Positions 36,967-45,609 of a stretch of 58,157 bases of DNA are shown piece after piece (the stretch's first letter is position 1; every line of letters begins with the position of its first letter). Location: positions 1 to 58,157 of the forward strand of contig JBCBST010000004.1 of the NCBI GenBank assembly GCA_039819115.1, given 5' to 3'. The notes beneath the pieces are model-generated. The model worked only from the letters and a program-made list of their open reading frames with translations. It ran no database searches and was not told where the DNA came from. The position numbers and the translations under genes were made by a program. The DNA comes from JBCBST01 sp039819115. Lineage in GTDB: Bacteria > Bacteroidota > Rhodothermia > Balneolales > Balneolaceae.

Positions 36967-36993
36967 GTAGGGCGTATTGCCATACGCCCCTAC
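36967..36993. repeat. Palindromic repeat, type B copy 2
   Basis: GTAGGGCGTAT, loop TGCC, then ATACGCCCCTAC: the same element as at 36074 with one G missing from the left arm. The loop is the reverse complement of that in copy 1 although the right-hand flanks (CAGATACCATT and CAGCTATCATT) keep the same orientation. Confidence 0.85.
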
Positions 36994-37094
36994 AGCTATC
37001 ATTGAATTTTTTCATGTTCTCTCTCGAACAAGATCACCCTGAACCTGGCTACGGAGCTTCTCCGTTACCCGAATCCATTAGGCCCAAATCGTCA

Positions 37095-37120
37095 TCCTGT
37101 CCGTCAGCTGACGGACAGGA
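37095..37120. repeat. Palindromic repeat, type A copy 2
   Basis: A perfect 26-bp palindrome with the same CTGTCCGTCAG half-site as the copy at 35852; only the outermost bases differ. Confidence 0.85.
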
Positions 37121-37376
37121 ATCTGATATACGGATTACTGATTAAGCCCTGAATTCAGAGTAAGATGAGGTCTCAAATCACACAATGAGACTCATATAAG
37201 TCTAACACGTGCTAGAATGGGGCGTAGCAGGGGAAAAACTAAATGCATGAAAACTGATCAATACGCACTCAACGATTACCCGAGCATAGCTGATCAGATC
37301 GCAGATCAACTCGGATTGATTCCCGATGGGCTCAATACCGACTCCCGAAGAAATGTTAACCTAGTCCACAAACAAC

Positions 37377-38180
37377 ATGAAGTCATCTAACCCCCTTTTT
37401 TTAGTACTACCCCTCGTATTCCTATGTCTTGTATCCTGTTCAAAATCGTACAGTAATCTCACGATACCGGCTAAACAGCAATTTCTGCTTGGAGAAACCG
37501 AAACCTCATCCTTCCGGGTAAAACTGGAAAATAAAAGTGATGTTATTGTCGGGCTAGAAACCCGAACGGTGGATGGAGAAAAAACCTCCGGTTTCGGACT
37601 GGATGCATTTGGTACCACCCGGCTTAGCGTTGCCAGTGATGAAATGGCGGTATTGACCAATCCCTCTTCGAAGAGTATCGTGGTTCGGGTAACCTTCCTG
37701 GATAATGTTCAGGGTATGCGGTACGAAGTAATGGAAAACTACGAATCGGAAGCTAAACTGGACGACTTATCTGCTCTGGATGAACTAACCGGCGACGCAT
37801 GGACGGGCTCACTTACCTATAAGAACTACAGTGATGGTACCATGGTGACTATCCCTGCGCGGTTTAGCGTAGAGAAGTTGGATGCCTGGTCGTATACCTT
37901 CAGCTATATCTATCCGGATGAGCCGGATCACAGTTCGGTTGAAAAAGTGGTATACAACGAGGCAGACCAGGAGTTTGATGGACGAAAGATCCTGTCTTCA
38001 GATAAAACCAGCGACTCCCATACCATACGTACTATTCAAAAAGGCACCGATAATGGGGAAGAAGTAAATCTGTTCTACACCTATGTATTCACAAAAAACA
38101 AGGTGGTCATCAAAAAAGAGTATCAAGCTCTGGGCTCTTCTGAACGGGAATTCAGGAACGAATACACCTTTTACAGATAA
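37377..38180 (+). CDS. Hypothetical lipoprotein
   Basis: A 267-residue protein. The leader (MKSSNPLFLVLPLVFLCL) ends in the lipobox 'LVSCSK', Cys near residue 21, so it is probably an envelope lipoprotein. The rest is predicted mostly beta: an N-terminal part (about 30-120) and a C-terminal part (about 135-267) in which 'WTGSLTYKNYSDGTMVTIP' and several Tyr/Asp-rich strands suggest a lipocalin-like or meander fold. I recognise no family. It is followed after 58 bp by a small membrane protein on the same strand. Confidence 0.7.
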   Translation: MKSSNPLFLVLPLVFLCLVSCSKSYSNLTIPAKQQFLLGETETSSFRVKLENKSDVIVGLETRTVDGEKTSGFGLDAFGTTRLSVASDEMAVLTNPSSKSIVVRVTFLDNVQGMRYEVMENYESEAKLDDLSALDELTGDAWTGSLTYKNYSDGTMVTIPARFSVEKLDAWSYTFSYIYPDEPDHSSVEKVVYNEADQEFDGRKILSSDKTSDSHTIRTIQKGTDNGEEVNLFYTYVFTKNKVVIKKEYQALGSSEREFRNEYTFYR

Positions 38181-38238
38181 CGATGGCAAGCATTCAGGCT
38201 ACCGGCGGCTATTTTGTTTACATCATCATTTCAGCATT

Positions 38239-38781
38239 ATGGAAAACGCAACCAATACCAACCAGAGCATAAACAACTGGGCTACTGCTTTTGCTCTTTT
38301 TACCAGTATTCTCGCCCTTTTTATCTCTATATACGAAACCACGTTACAACGCACTGAAAATCAGGCTATGGTGTGGCCCCATGTAACCATTGATACCATT
38401 TATAATGGAGAGGGGTTTTCCATGGCTGCCGAAAATAAGGGTATTGGTCCGGCGCTCATCACCTCGATGGAGGTCACCTACAAGGATAGTTTAATCCTTA
38501 GTATGGATGCCTTACTGGATGCCGTAAAACCGGGCCGTGAAATGGGATATGATGTGATACGTATGGGCACGCTCAATAACACCGTACTAAGTCCCGGTGA
38601 ATCAAGAATTATCCTGCGCCTTCCATGGACCGATGAAACCCGTGCTATGGTCAATGATTTAAGAGATGCAGACCTTACCATTGAATACTGTTCGGTACTG
38701 AACGACTGCTGGACGTTCAACAAACAAACCAATACCCATGAGGAAGGAAGGTTCAATGCACGACTGGAGTTTGAGGATTAA
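38239..38781 (+). CDS. Hypothetical membrane protein with C-terminal extracytoplasmic domain
   Basis: A 180-residue protein starting at the ATG at 38239 (MENATNTNQ); the frame is open upstream but overlaps the lipoprotein gene. One membrane helix lies at about 14-32 ('WATAFALFTSILALFISIY'), followed by a beta-rich domain containing 'AAENKGIGPALITSMEVTY', a pattern seen in many uncharacterised bacterial membrane proteins with a single helix and a domain about 140 residues long. No family name can be given. Confidence 0.7.
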   Translation: MENATNTNQSINNWATAFALFTSILALFISIYETTLQRTENQAMVWPHVTIDTIYNGEGFSMAAENKGIGPALITSMEVTYKDSLILSMDALLDAVKPGREMGYDVIRMGTLNNTVLSPGESRIILRLPWTDETRAMVNDLRDADLTIEYCSVLNDCWTFNKQTNTHEEGRFNARLEFED

Positions 38782-38840
38782 GGGGATCATCCTCAAAAAT
38801 CAAAAGAACATAAAAGTGATAAGTAAGATCCTGTCCGCCA

Positions 38841-38931
38841 ACTGACCACTGACCACTGACCACTGACCACTGACCACTGACTACTGACTACTGACTACTG
38901 ACTACTGACTACTGACTACTGACCACTGACT
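38841..38931. repeat. Heptanucleotide tandem repeat, 13 units
   Basis: Thirteen consecutive 7-bp units: five ACTGACC, six ACTGACT, one ACTGACC and one ACTGACT, exactly 91 bp with no interruption. The only variation is the seventh base (C or T) and it is grouped in blocks. A stretch rich in TTCTCCCTTTT follows. It lies in the 222-bp gap before the cyclase gene. Confidence 0.97.
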
Positions 38932-39003
38932 TCTCCCTTTTTCACTTCTCCCTTTTCACTACCTTTCCATGCTTACAAATTTTTAGAAGAGGGTTGTACA
39001 CAC

Positions 39004-40113
39004 ATGGTATTGTTTTCGCCTAAAGTGAAGCGCGATATAGCTCGCGTTTTACCTTTTGGGTTTATCTGGCTGGTGATTGGGTGGACTTTTATGATTAATG
39101 ATGTAGCTCTTACGCGTAATCAGAATCTGAATCCCGATACCGATATTACGTTAACACCACCTGTTTTCATTTTTGCCAGTGTCGCTATTTTCCTGATGGG
39201 GTTGTTGATTGGTATCCTGGAAATGGTCGCATTTGAGAAACTTTTTACTAGGTACAGTCTGCCAAAGAAGATCATCACCAAGTTGCTGATTTATGCAGCT
39301 CTTCTGTTTTGTGTGATTCTCATCACGTTTCCATTGGCTGAGTCTATCGTGTCGGGACTTCCCCCGTTACATCCGGAGGTACTCCGTAAATTAGCCCGCT
39401 TTTTAACCAGTGTAACGGTTATCAACACGGGCATACAACTCGCCTTTGAGTTACTGGTTAGCGTGATTTATGCTGCCATCAGTGAAAACCTGGGCCATAA
39501 TGTGCTAAGGAATTTATTTACCGGTAAATACTCAAAACCCCTGGTTGAACGCAGGGCCTTCATGTTCCTGGATATGAAAAAATCGACCAGTATTGCAGAA
39601 CAACTAGGACACGAACACTACTTCCGGTTTCTCAGAACCTACTATGAAAGCATGTCCGATTCTATTATCCGTCATTATGGAGAGGTGTATCAATATGTTG
39701 GAGATGAAGTGGTGATTACCTGGAGCGAGGAGAAAAAATTCAGCTGTAACCACATCCTGGCATGTTATTTCGATTTAAAAAAAACGCTCAAGCAAGCGGA
39801 ACAGAAGTTTCTGTCTGAGTTTGGTGTAGCTCCCGATTTTCGGGCAGGAATTCATCTTGGAGAGGTAAGCGGGGGCGAAATAGGGGCCCTGAAGAAAGAG
39901 ATTGTGTATACCGGTGATGTATTGAATACCGCTGCCCGACTTCAAAACCTTGGCAAAGAGTTTAAAGTCGATCTCATCTTTTCCGAAGCCTTTTATGATG
40001 GACTGGAACCGGAGGCTCAGCAGGCATCCCAAAAGCTGGACCGGATTGTACTGAGAGGCAAATCAGAAGAAACGGATATTCTGACGATTCATGAACCATC
40101 AAAAGATGAATGA
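39004..40113 (+). CDS. Membrane-bound class III adenylate/guanylate cyclase
   Basis: A 369-residue protein with four predicted membrane helices (about 14-31, 52-72, 93-112 and 135-158) and a C-terminal cyclase catalytic domain (about 183-365). The metal-binding Asp pair is present: D190 in 'FMFLDMKKST' and D234 in 'YQYVGDEVVITW'. The base-recognition and transition-state residues lie in 'YTGDVLNTAARLQ' (D305, N308, R312), which favours ATP as substrate. It should make cAMP. No CRP-like regulator is visible in the window. Start at ATG 39004. Confidence 0.9.
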   Translation: MVLFSPKVKRDIARVLPFGFIWLVIGWTFMINDVALTRNQNLNPDTDITLTPPVFIFASVAIFLMGLLIGILEMVAFEKLFTRYSLPKKIITKLLIYAALLFCVILITFPLAESIVSGLPPLHPEVLRKLARFLTSVTVINTGIQLAFELLVSVIYAAISENLGHNVLRNLFTGKYSKPLVERRAFMFLDMKKSTSIAEQLGHEHYFRFLRTYYESMSDSIIRHYGEVYQYVGDEVVITWSEEKKFSCNHILACYFDLKKTLKQAEQKFLSEFGVAPDFRAGIHLGEVSGGEIGALKKEIVYTGDVLNTAARLQNLGKEFKVDLIFSEAFYDGLEPEAQQASQKLDRIVLRGKSEETDILTIHEPSKDE

Positions 40114-40247
40114 GTTTTACCCGGTTATGCATTGATAGGGGGATTGAGTTGTACAATAAGTATGTCATTTACATCTTTTACAAACCGGTGCCTTTTATGT
40201 CATGATGAATTTGTGGTACTTCGGCTACTAACTCAAAAAGCTACCTA

Positions 40248-41609
40248 ATGAAAAGCCTCTATTCTTTTTGGGTCGGACTGTGTCTATGTGTGTTTTATTC
40301 AACCATAGTTTATGCTCAGCCTCCGGCCCATGCCCTTAAAAATATAACCATACACCACGCGGACGGTCGTATTTCCGAATCGGCTACCATCGTTTGGCGC
40401 AACGGGATTATTGAAGAAGTGGGTACGAATGTAACCATCCCATTTGATGCCTATACCATCGATGGAGGAGATTCCCTCCATATCTACCCGGGATTTATTG
40501 ATGGAATGACCGTGTGGGGAAGTCCTGATCTTCCCAAAAACCCCCAACGCCCACGTGATCCGGGTAACCCGGGGTATGAACGCGGAGGCATACAGCCCGA
40601 CCGGGAGCCTTCCGAAGTCTTAAAATCAGACTCCAAAGAGTTTGCTGCAGCCATGAAAGCAGGATTTACCACGGCAGCTCTGGTTCCGAAAGGGTATATG
40701 CTTCCAGGTCAGGTGGAACTATTTATGTTGAGTGAAAAAGAGACTGTAAAAGGAGTGTATGCCGAATTGGGATTGGCCGGATCGTTTACCCGTGCAGCCA
40801 GAGGGGCGTATCCTTCAACTATTATGGGGGTTATGGCGCGATTCCGACAGTTAATGTACGATGCCAAAGCCCTGCATGAGCATATGGGTTATTACGAGCA
40901 GAATCCAAATATGCCTGTTCCCCAGTCCGATGAGGTATTGGAAGACCTGTTCCCACTCATTGAAAAAGAAGCCCCGTTATTCTTTTTAGCCAATACCCGC
41001 GAAGACATTGAAAAAATGCTCATCCTCAAAGATGAGTTTAGTTACGATGTGGTTGTTGTATCAGGTAAGGAAGCTTACACCATGGCTGCTGAATTAAAGG
41101 CACGCGATATTCCTGTTCTGGCCAGTATCGAATTGCCCGATACCCCCAAGTTTTATGCAGCCTCAAAAAAGAAACAGGCAGCAAAGAAAAAAGAGGATAC
41201 TCCCGATAGCGATGAGGGAGATGCCGAAGACGATGATTCCGGAAAAGAAGAGCAATCGGAAGAAGAAAAAGCCTATCAGGAAAAGCAGTTAAAGGCCTGG
41301 AAAGAGCAGGTGCATAACATCAAAACCCTGAAAGAAGCAGGGGTAAGGGTTGGATATGCCTCTGTGGATATGAAGATCAAAGACCTGGGAAAACATGTGA
41401 AAACCCTGATGGAAGAAGTCGGTTTTACGGAGGCGGATCTGATCCCGTTCATGACCACCGATGTGGCCGCCATTTTAGGTGTTGAGAACAAGATGGGCAA
41501 TCTTGAAAAGGGAAAAATTGCCAGCTTTACGGTATTCGATAAGCCCTTTACCGAGAAAAAAGCCAAAGCCCTTCATTCCATTTCCAATGGCCAAATTTTT
41601 GATTTTTAA
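40248..41609 (+). CDS. Secreted amidohydrolase-like protein lacking the HxH motif
   Basis: A 453-residue protein with a signal peptide ending 'IVYAQPP'. The N-terminal composite-domain strands ('NITIHHADGRISESATIVW') and 'LHIYPGFIDGMTVWGS' align in style with amidohydrolases, but the position of the metal-binding 'D-x-H-x-H' reads 'DGMTV', so at least two metal ligands are missing. A highly charged Lys/Glu/Asp stretch occupies about residues 304-350. The end ('LGVENKMGNLEKGKIASF') is again typical of the family. It is probably non-catalytic or a partner of the intact enzyme encoded 10 bp downstream. Confidence 0.82.
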   Translation: MKSLYSFWVGLCLCVFYSTIVYAQPPAHALKNITIHHADGRISESATIVWRNGIIEEVGTNVTIPFDAYTIDGGDSLHIYPGFIDGMTVWGSPDLPKNPQRPRDPGNPGYERGGIQPDREPSEVLKSDSKEFAAAMKAGFTTAALVPKGYMLPGQVELFMLSEKETVKGVYAELGLAGSFTRAARGAYPSTIMGVMARFRQLMYDAKALHEHMGYYEQNPNMPVPQSDEVLEDLFPLIEKEAPLFFLANTREDIEKMLILKDEFSYDVVVVSGKEAYTMAAELKARDIPVLASIELPDTPKFYAASKKKQAAKKKEDTPDSDEGDAEDDDSGKEEQSEEEKAYQEKQLKAWKEQVHNIKTLKEAGVRVGYASVDMKIKDLGKHVKTLMEEVGFTEADLIPFMTTDVAAILGVENKMGNLEKGKIASFTVFDKPFTEKKAKALHSISNGQIFDF

Positions 41610-41619
41610 TACTGTATCA

Positions 41620-43017
41620 ATGAAAAAGCTAATTATAACCTGCACGGTCTTTTTGGGGATGACTATACTGGCTTCGGCCCAGGAAAAAGGCTCTGTGCTT
41701 ATTCAAAACGCAACGGTAATCACCATTACCCAGGGTGATTTGGAAAACACCGACGTACTTATTCAGGACGGGGTGATCAAACAAATCGGTGAAGATCTGG
41801 ATGCTCCACGTGGGGTTACCGTCATTGATGCTGCCGGAAAATATGTGATGCCCGGTATCATCGATGCGCATTCCCATTTAAACGGATTCGACATTAACGA
41901 AGCCATGAACCCGGTTACCGCCGAAGTAAGTATGGAGGAATCGGTTGATCCGACCCGGGTAAGTATTTACCGGGCCTTAGCCGGTGGAGTGACTTCCATT
42001 CACCTGATGCATGGATCGGCCAATGTGATTGGGGGACAGGGAGAAACCCTGAAGCTGCACTACGGTACGACCGTGGAGGGTATGCGCTTCAAAGGTGCAC
42101 CACGCACCATTAAGTTCGCGCTTGGAGAAAACCCAACCCGCGTACATGGCTCTGGTCGTGGTATTCAACCTCGTTCAAGAATGGGCGTTGAGCAGGTAAT
42201 CCGCGAAACCTTCGATGCGGCTCAGGATTACAAACGTAACCGGGAAGCCTACCTTGAAGCTAAGGCCCGGTACGACAAGCGTAAAAAAGGCACGCCGCCC
42301 GTGCCTGTAGCTCAAAACCTGAGATATGATGTTATTAATGGCATCATCGACGGAGAAATTCTCGTGCACTGTCACAGCTACCGCGCCGATGAAATCCTCA
42401 TGCTGATGCGGGTCTTTAACGACTACGGCGTTAAGAATTATACCTTTCAACATGCCAACGAAGCCTTTAAGGTGGCTCCTGAGTTAGCCAAAAACGGTGC
42501 TCATACCTCTATTTTTGCCGATTGGTGGGCTTACAAGTTCGAAGTGTATTACTCCACAGCGTATAACGCTACCATCCTGAATGAACAGGGAGTGGTAAAC
42601 AGCATTAATAGCGATAGCGGGGAGCTGATCCGCCACTTGAATCACGAAGCCGCCAAGGTTGTGCATTACGGTGGGACGTCTGAAAACGATGCTTTGAAAA
42701 TGATCACCCTGAACCCTGCCATACAGCTCGGCATCGACGACCGTGTAGGTAGCATCGAAGTAGGTAAAGATGGAGATGTAGCCATCTGGAGTGCCCACCC
42801 CTTAAGCATTTATGCGATCGCAGAGGCTACCTTTGTTGATGGCGTGCAATACTTTAACCGGGCCAACGATACCGACGATATGCGGATTTCAATCGATCCG
42901 GAAGCGGATTTCACCAACGCGGCTAATTTTGAAACGATATTGGAAGGCCGCGAGCATGATGCCTGTATGAAAGGTGCTTTTATCCTAACCGAAACCGCAG
43001 CGCATTCGCACAACTAA
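41620..43017 (+). CDS. Secreted amidohydrolase (imidazolonepropionase-like)
   Basis: A 465-residue exported enzyme; ATG at 41620, because the longer frame overlaps the previous gene. The signal peptide ends 'ILASAQE'. Metal-binding motif 'GIIDAHSHLNG' has H84 and H86. Further putative ligands are in 'ILVHCHSYRADE', 'FQHANEAFKVAPE' and 'NSINSDSGELIRH'. The C-terminal half ends with 'LGIDDRVGSIEVGKDGDVAIW', the usual closing of dihydroorotase/imidazolonepropionase-type amidohydrolases. Substrate unknown; periplasmic relatives often act on dipeptides or cyclic amides. It is the only member of the three-gene set with an intact HxH motif. Confidence 0.88.
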   Translation: MKKLIITCTVFLGMTILASAQEKGSVLIQNATVITITQGDLENTDVLIQDGVIKQIGEDLDAPRGVTVIDAAGKYVMPGIIDAHSHLNGFDINEAMNPVTAEVSMEESVDPTRVSIYRALAGGVTSIHLMHGSANVIGGQGETLKLHYGTTVEGMRFKGAPRTIKFALGENPTRVHGSGRGIQPRSRMGVEQVIRETFDAAQDYKRNREAYLEAKARYDKRKKGTPPVPVAQNLRYDVINGIIDGEILVHCHSYRADEILMLMRVFNDYGVKNYTFQHANEAFKVAPELAKNGAHTSIFADWWAYKFEVYYSTAYNATILNEQGVVNSINSDSGELIRHLNHEAAKVVHYGGTSENDALKMITLNPAIQLGIDDRVGSIEVGKDGDVAIWSAHPLSIYAIAEATFVDGVQYFNRANDTDDMRISIDPEADFTNAANFETILEGREHDACMKGAFILTETAAHSHN

Positions 43018-43027
43018 GGAGATTCTG

Positions 43028-44344
43028 ATGAAACGATTACATGAATATTTTTTAGCATTGATCATACTGGTTGTCGGTTCCGGTGTGGTACAGGCACAAA
43101 TAACCGAAAAGCCTGAGTTTGGTAAGTTTGCCATTGTAGGGGCTACCTTGCATACCGTAACCAATGGAACCATCGAGAATGGTGTTCTTCTAATCGATGG
43201 TGAAGACATTGTGTTTGTTGGGAAAAACGCAAAAATCACGCCTGACTTTACCCGGATTGATGCTTCGGGCAAACATGTGTACCCGGGGTTGATCGACTCC
43301 AGGACCAGTTTGGGCTTAGTTGAAATTCAGGCCGTTGACCGCACGGTTGATAACCGCGAAGTGGGTAATTTCAAGGCCCATGTAGAGGCCTTCACGGCAA
43401 TTAATCCGAATAGTGCCAGCATACCGGTAACCCGGGTTAACGGGGTGACGAATGTGATTGCCGTACCAACCGGAGGCCGCATAGCCGGTATGGCAACCCT
43501 GATTGACCTGTGGGGCTACTCACCCGATTCTATGGCTGTTCTTCAGCATGCCGGGTTACACGTGCAATGGCCATCGGCTTTAGGGTTTGGACGATTTGAT
43601 CGTCGAACCGAAAAGCAGATTAAAGAACAGTACGAAAATAGTGTAAGCGAACTGCAGGACTACTGGGACGAAGCCGCATTCTATCACACCATGTGGACGG
43701 AATTTGAGGCCAACTCCAAAGGCAAAACCCAGCCGGATATCGATCGGGGAATGTCGGCGATGAGAAAAGTGCTAACGGGCGAAGTGCCCGTAATCCTGTC
43801 GGTAAGCCGGGAGAAGGATATCCTGAATGCGATTGAATGGGCGAAAAAACAGGAAAACGTACGATTTATCCTGAATGGTGTGCAGGAAGGCTGGCGCGTG
43901 GCCGACGAGATTGCAGAAGCGGGTCTCCCGGTTATCGTAAATACCTTGTACACACCTACACGCGGATACGACAACTACCAGCGTCCCTATCAGAACCCAG
44001 GTTTGCTTCAACAAGCGGGAGTTAAAGTGATCATAGGCACGGGAGAAACCGAAAATGTTCGGAACCTGCCGTACCATGCCGGTTTTGCTGCAACGTACGG
44101 ACTGGGTGTTGAAGAAGCCCTTAAATCCGTAACCATCCATGCTGCTGAGGTATGGGGTGTTGCTGACCAGTTGGGGTCCCTTGAACAAGGTAAAAAAGCT
44201 ACGCTCTTTATCTCTGATGGTGACCCTTTTGAACCCTTGAGCAATTTTGAGCAGGTATTTATCAAAGGGTATAAAATTCCAATGGTAAGCCGGCACACCC
44301 AGTTGTTTGAGCAATTCCTTGAACGGGATGCGGTGAACAAATAA
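43028..44344 (+). CDS. Secreted amidohydrolase-like protein lacking the HxH motif (second)
   Basis: A 438-residue exported protein. A strong ribosome binding site (AAGGAG, spacing 6) supports ATG 43028, and the signal peptide ends 'VVQAQIT'. Family strands are present ('VGATLHTVTNGTIENGVLLI') but 'HVYPGLIDSRTSLGLVE' replaces the HxH-bearing loop, so metal binding should be impaired. The closing 'VWGVADQLGSLEQGKKATLFI' is typical. It lies 10 bp after the intact amidohydrolase; a rho-independent terminator follows. Confidence 0.82.
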   Translation: MKRLHEYFLALIILVVGSGVVQAQITEKPEFGKFAIVGATLHTVTNGTIENGVLLIDGEDIVFVGKNAKITPDFTRIDASGKHVYPGLIDSRTSLGLVEIQAVDRTVDNREVGNFKAHVEAFTAINPNSASIPVTRVNGVTNVIAVPTGGRIAGMATLIDLWGYSPDSMAVLQHAGLHVQWPSALGFGRFDRRTEKQIKEQYENSVSELQDYWDEAAFYHTMWTEFEANSKGKTQPDIDRGMSAMRKVLTGEVPVILSVSREKDILNAIEWAKKQENVRFILNGVQEGWRVADEIAEAGLPVIVNTLYTPTRGYDNYQRPYQNPGLLQQAGVKVIIGTGETENVRNLPYHAGFAATYGLGVEEALKSVTIHAAEVWGVADQLGSLEQGKKATLFISDGDPFEPLSNFEQVFIKGYKIPMVSRHTQLFEQFLERDAVNK

Positions 44345-44375
44345 CACCTTCTGGTTTATCTGCCTTTTCCACACC

Positions 44376-44407
44376 AGCCTCTTCCGGATTCCGGGAGAGG
44401 CTTTTTT
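44376..44407 (+). terminator. Rho-independent terminator after the amidohydrolase operon
   Basis: A 12-bp stem with one mismatch (AGCCTCTTCCGG / CCGGGAGAGGCT), a 3-base loop ATT and a run of T. It ends the three-gene amidohydrolase unit. Confidence 0.9.
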
Positions 44408-44541
44408 ATAGACTTACCATTAATTGTAAAGGAATTTAAATAATAAGCTTAGTTTATTTTTTTCACATAAAATTCACATTACTCGGTAATTTGCACATGG
44501 TGCTTTCGGGGACTTATCAATAATTAATCAATTGTGATGTG

Positions 44542-45609
44542 ATGAACTTCAAAGCACTCCTGGCAGGCATCCTTTTTTTGACCTTTGGCTATCTTTTTAC
44601 CGCCTGCGACCTGCTGGGTATTGGCAGTAATGATAATGACCGTGATCCGGTGCTCCCAGATACCACTTCTTCCCAATTCACCTGGCGGGTAGATACCGTC
44701 GGGTTTATCAACACGTTTCTCAGAGATGTAGCCATCATCGATTCGAACAATATCTGGGTAGTGGGTGAAATTCCTGAACGGGATTTTGGAGGAGCAAACG
44801 ATTACAACGCGATGCGATGGGATGGGGAGCAATGGAATTTAGAACGGGTAATTATAGAGTCTTTCTCAGGTAATCGAAGAGCTGCAAACCTTTATTCTGT
44901 TTACCCCCAAACACAAAAACTCTGGTTTGGAGCGTTTAATGGAGGATATGCTACACTATCACAGGATATCTGGTTTACAGAGTTTATGTCGATACATGGT
45001 GGATCTATTTTTGAGATCACAGGAGACCAATCCGAAGATGTATTTATAAGCGGTAATAATGGAATTCTGGTCCGATTTAACGGAAGCTCCTTTTTCAGAA
45101 TACCCACTTCCCTGAGTGCTGATATCACTTTTATGGATTATGCCAACGACACCCTCAAGTTTGGAGGGGTAGACACCTTGCTTCAGTATATTGATGGTGT
45201 TCTACAGCCCGAATTTGAACCCGATGCTTCGCGTGCATTTCGTCTGTCGGGTGGTTTTACCGATGTATGGCATTCCGGCACGCACTGGTGGTACAGTACA
45301 GGTAGCGGGCTCTACCGCTTTGAACCCGATAGCGGGTATGTTCAGCTATCCCAGCGGGGCATAAGTTTTCTTACGGGTAATTCAAGCCAGGATGTCTTTA
45401 CAACCGACCGGGTCCGGTTCGGGTATCATTGGAACGGGCGTACGGTTACTTCTTTCAACTTAGACGCCCTGGTACCGGAGGGAATAGCTTTTATTAACGG
45501 AATTGATATGAAACAAAACCTGCTGGTTGTAACCGGCTGGACGGAAGGACTAAGGGGATTCATCCTAACGGGCAAGAGAACTGCAATCCTAAACCAGATG
45601 CTATCATGA
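44542..45609 (+). CDS. Beta-propeller-like lipoprotein, copy 1
   Basis: A 355-residue predicted lipoprotein (ATG 44542; a GTG just before it is the alternative). The leader ends with lipobox 'LFTACDL', Cys near residue 22. The mature part has repeated strands with Trp/Asp motifs ('NNIWVVGEIPERDF', 'MRWDGEQWN', 'GILVRFNGSSF', 'GYHWNGRTVT'), consistent with a six- or seven-bladed propeller of the kind common in secreted Bacteroidota proteins. It shares an almost identical N-terminal third with the next gene, which overlaps it by 4 bp. Function unknown. Confidence 0.75.
   Translation: MNFKALLAGILFLTFGYLFTACDLLGIGSNDNDRDPVLPDTTSSQFTWRVDTVGFINTFLRDVAIIDSNNIWVVGEIPERDFGGANDYNAMRWDGEQWNLERVIIESFSGNRRAANLYSVYPQTQKLWFGAFNGGYATLSQDIWFTEFMSIHGGSIFEITGDQSEDVFISGNNGILVRFNGSSFFRIPTSLSADITFMDYANDTLKFGGVDTLLQYIDGVLQPEFEPDASRAFRLSGGFTDVWHSGTHWWYSTGSGLYRFEPDSGYVQLSQRGISFLTGNSSQDVFTTDRVRFGYHWNGRTVTSFNLDALVPEGIAFINGIDMKQNLLVVTGWTEGLRGFILTGKRTAILNQMLS
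44598..44699 (+). repeat. Direct repeat within duplicated lipoprotein genes, copy 1
   Basis: 102 bp identical to 45677-45778 (offset 1079 bp), covering the lipobox and the following residues. The next stretch of about 90 bp differs only at synonymous sites. Confidence 0.95.

Larger units (their letters stand above)
36828..37376. other. Repeat-bearing intergenic region, right of the toxin-antitoxin pair
   Basis: These 549 bp contain no convincing gene. They hold copies of the type A, B and C repeats seen on the left side and a weak 47-codon open frame (37247-37390) that I do not call. The stretch immediately before 37377 should contain the translation signals of the following lipoprotein, but no Shine-Dalgarno is evident. 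Confidence 0.5.

Noticed and set aside
35781..37376. Insertion sequence around the toxin-antitoxin genes
   Set aside because: No transposase or matching terminal repeats with target duplication; only short palindromic elements are present.
37247..37390. A 47-codon open frame starting MKTDQYALNDY and overlapping the lipoprotein start by 14 bp
   Set aside because: No ribosome binding site, no recognisable domain, and located in repeat-rich DNA; chance frame is as likely. It could still be a decayed gene end.
38841..38931. Possible CRISPR array
   Set aside because: Units are 7 bp with no spacers; it is a simple tandem repeat.
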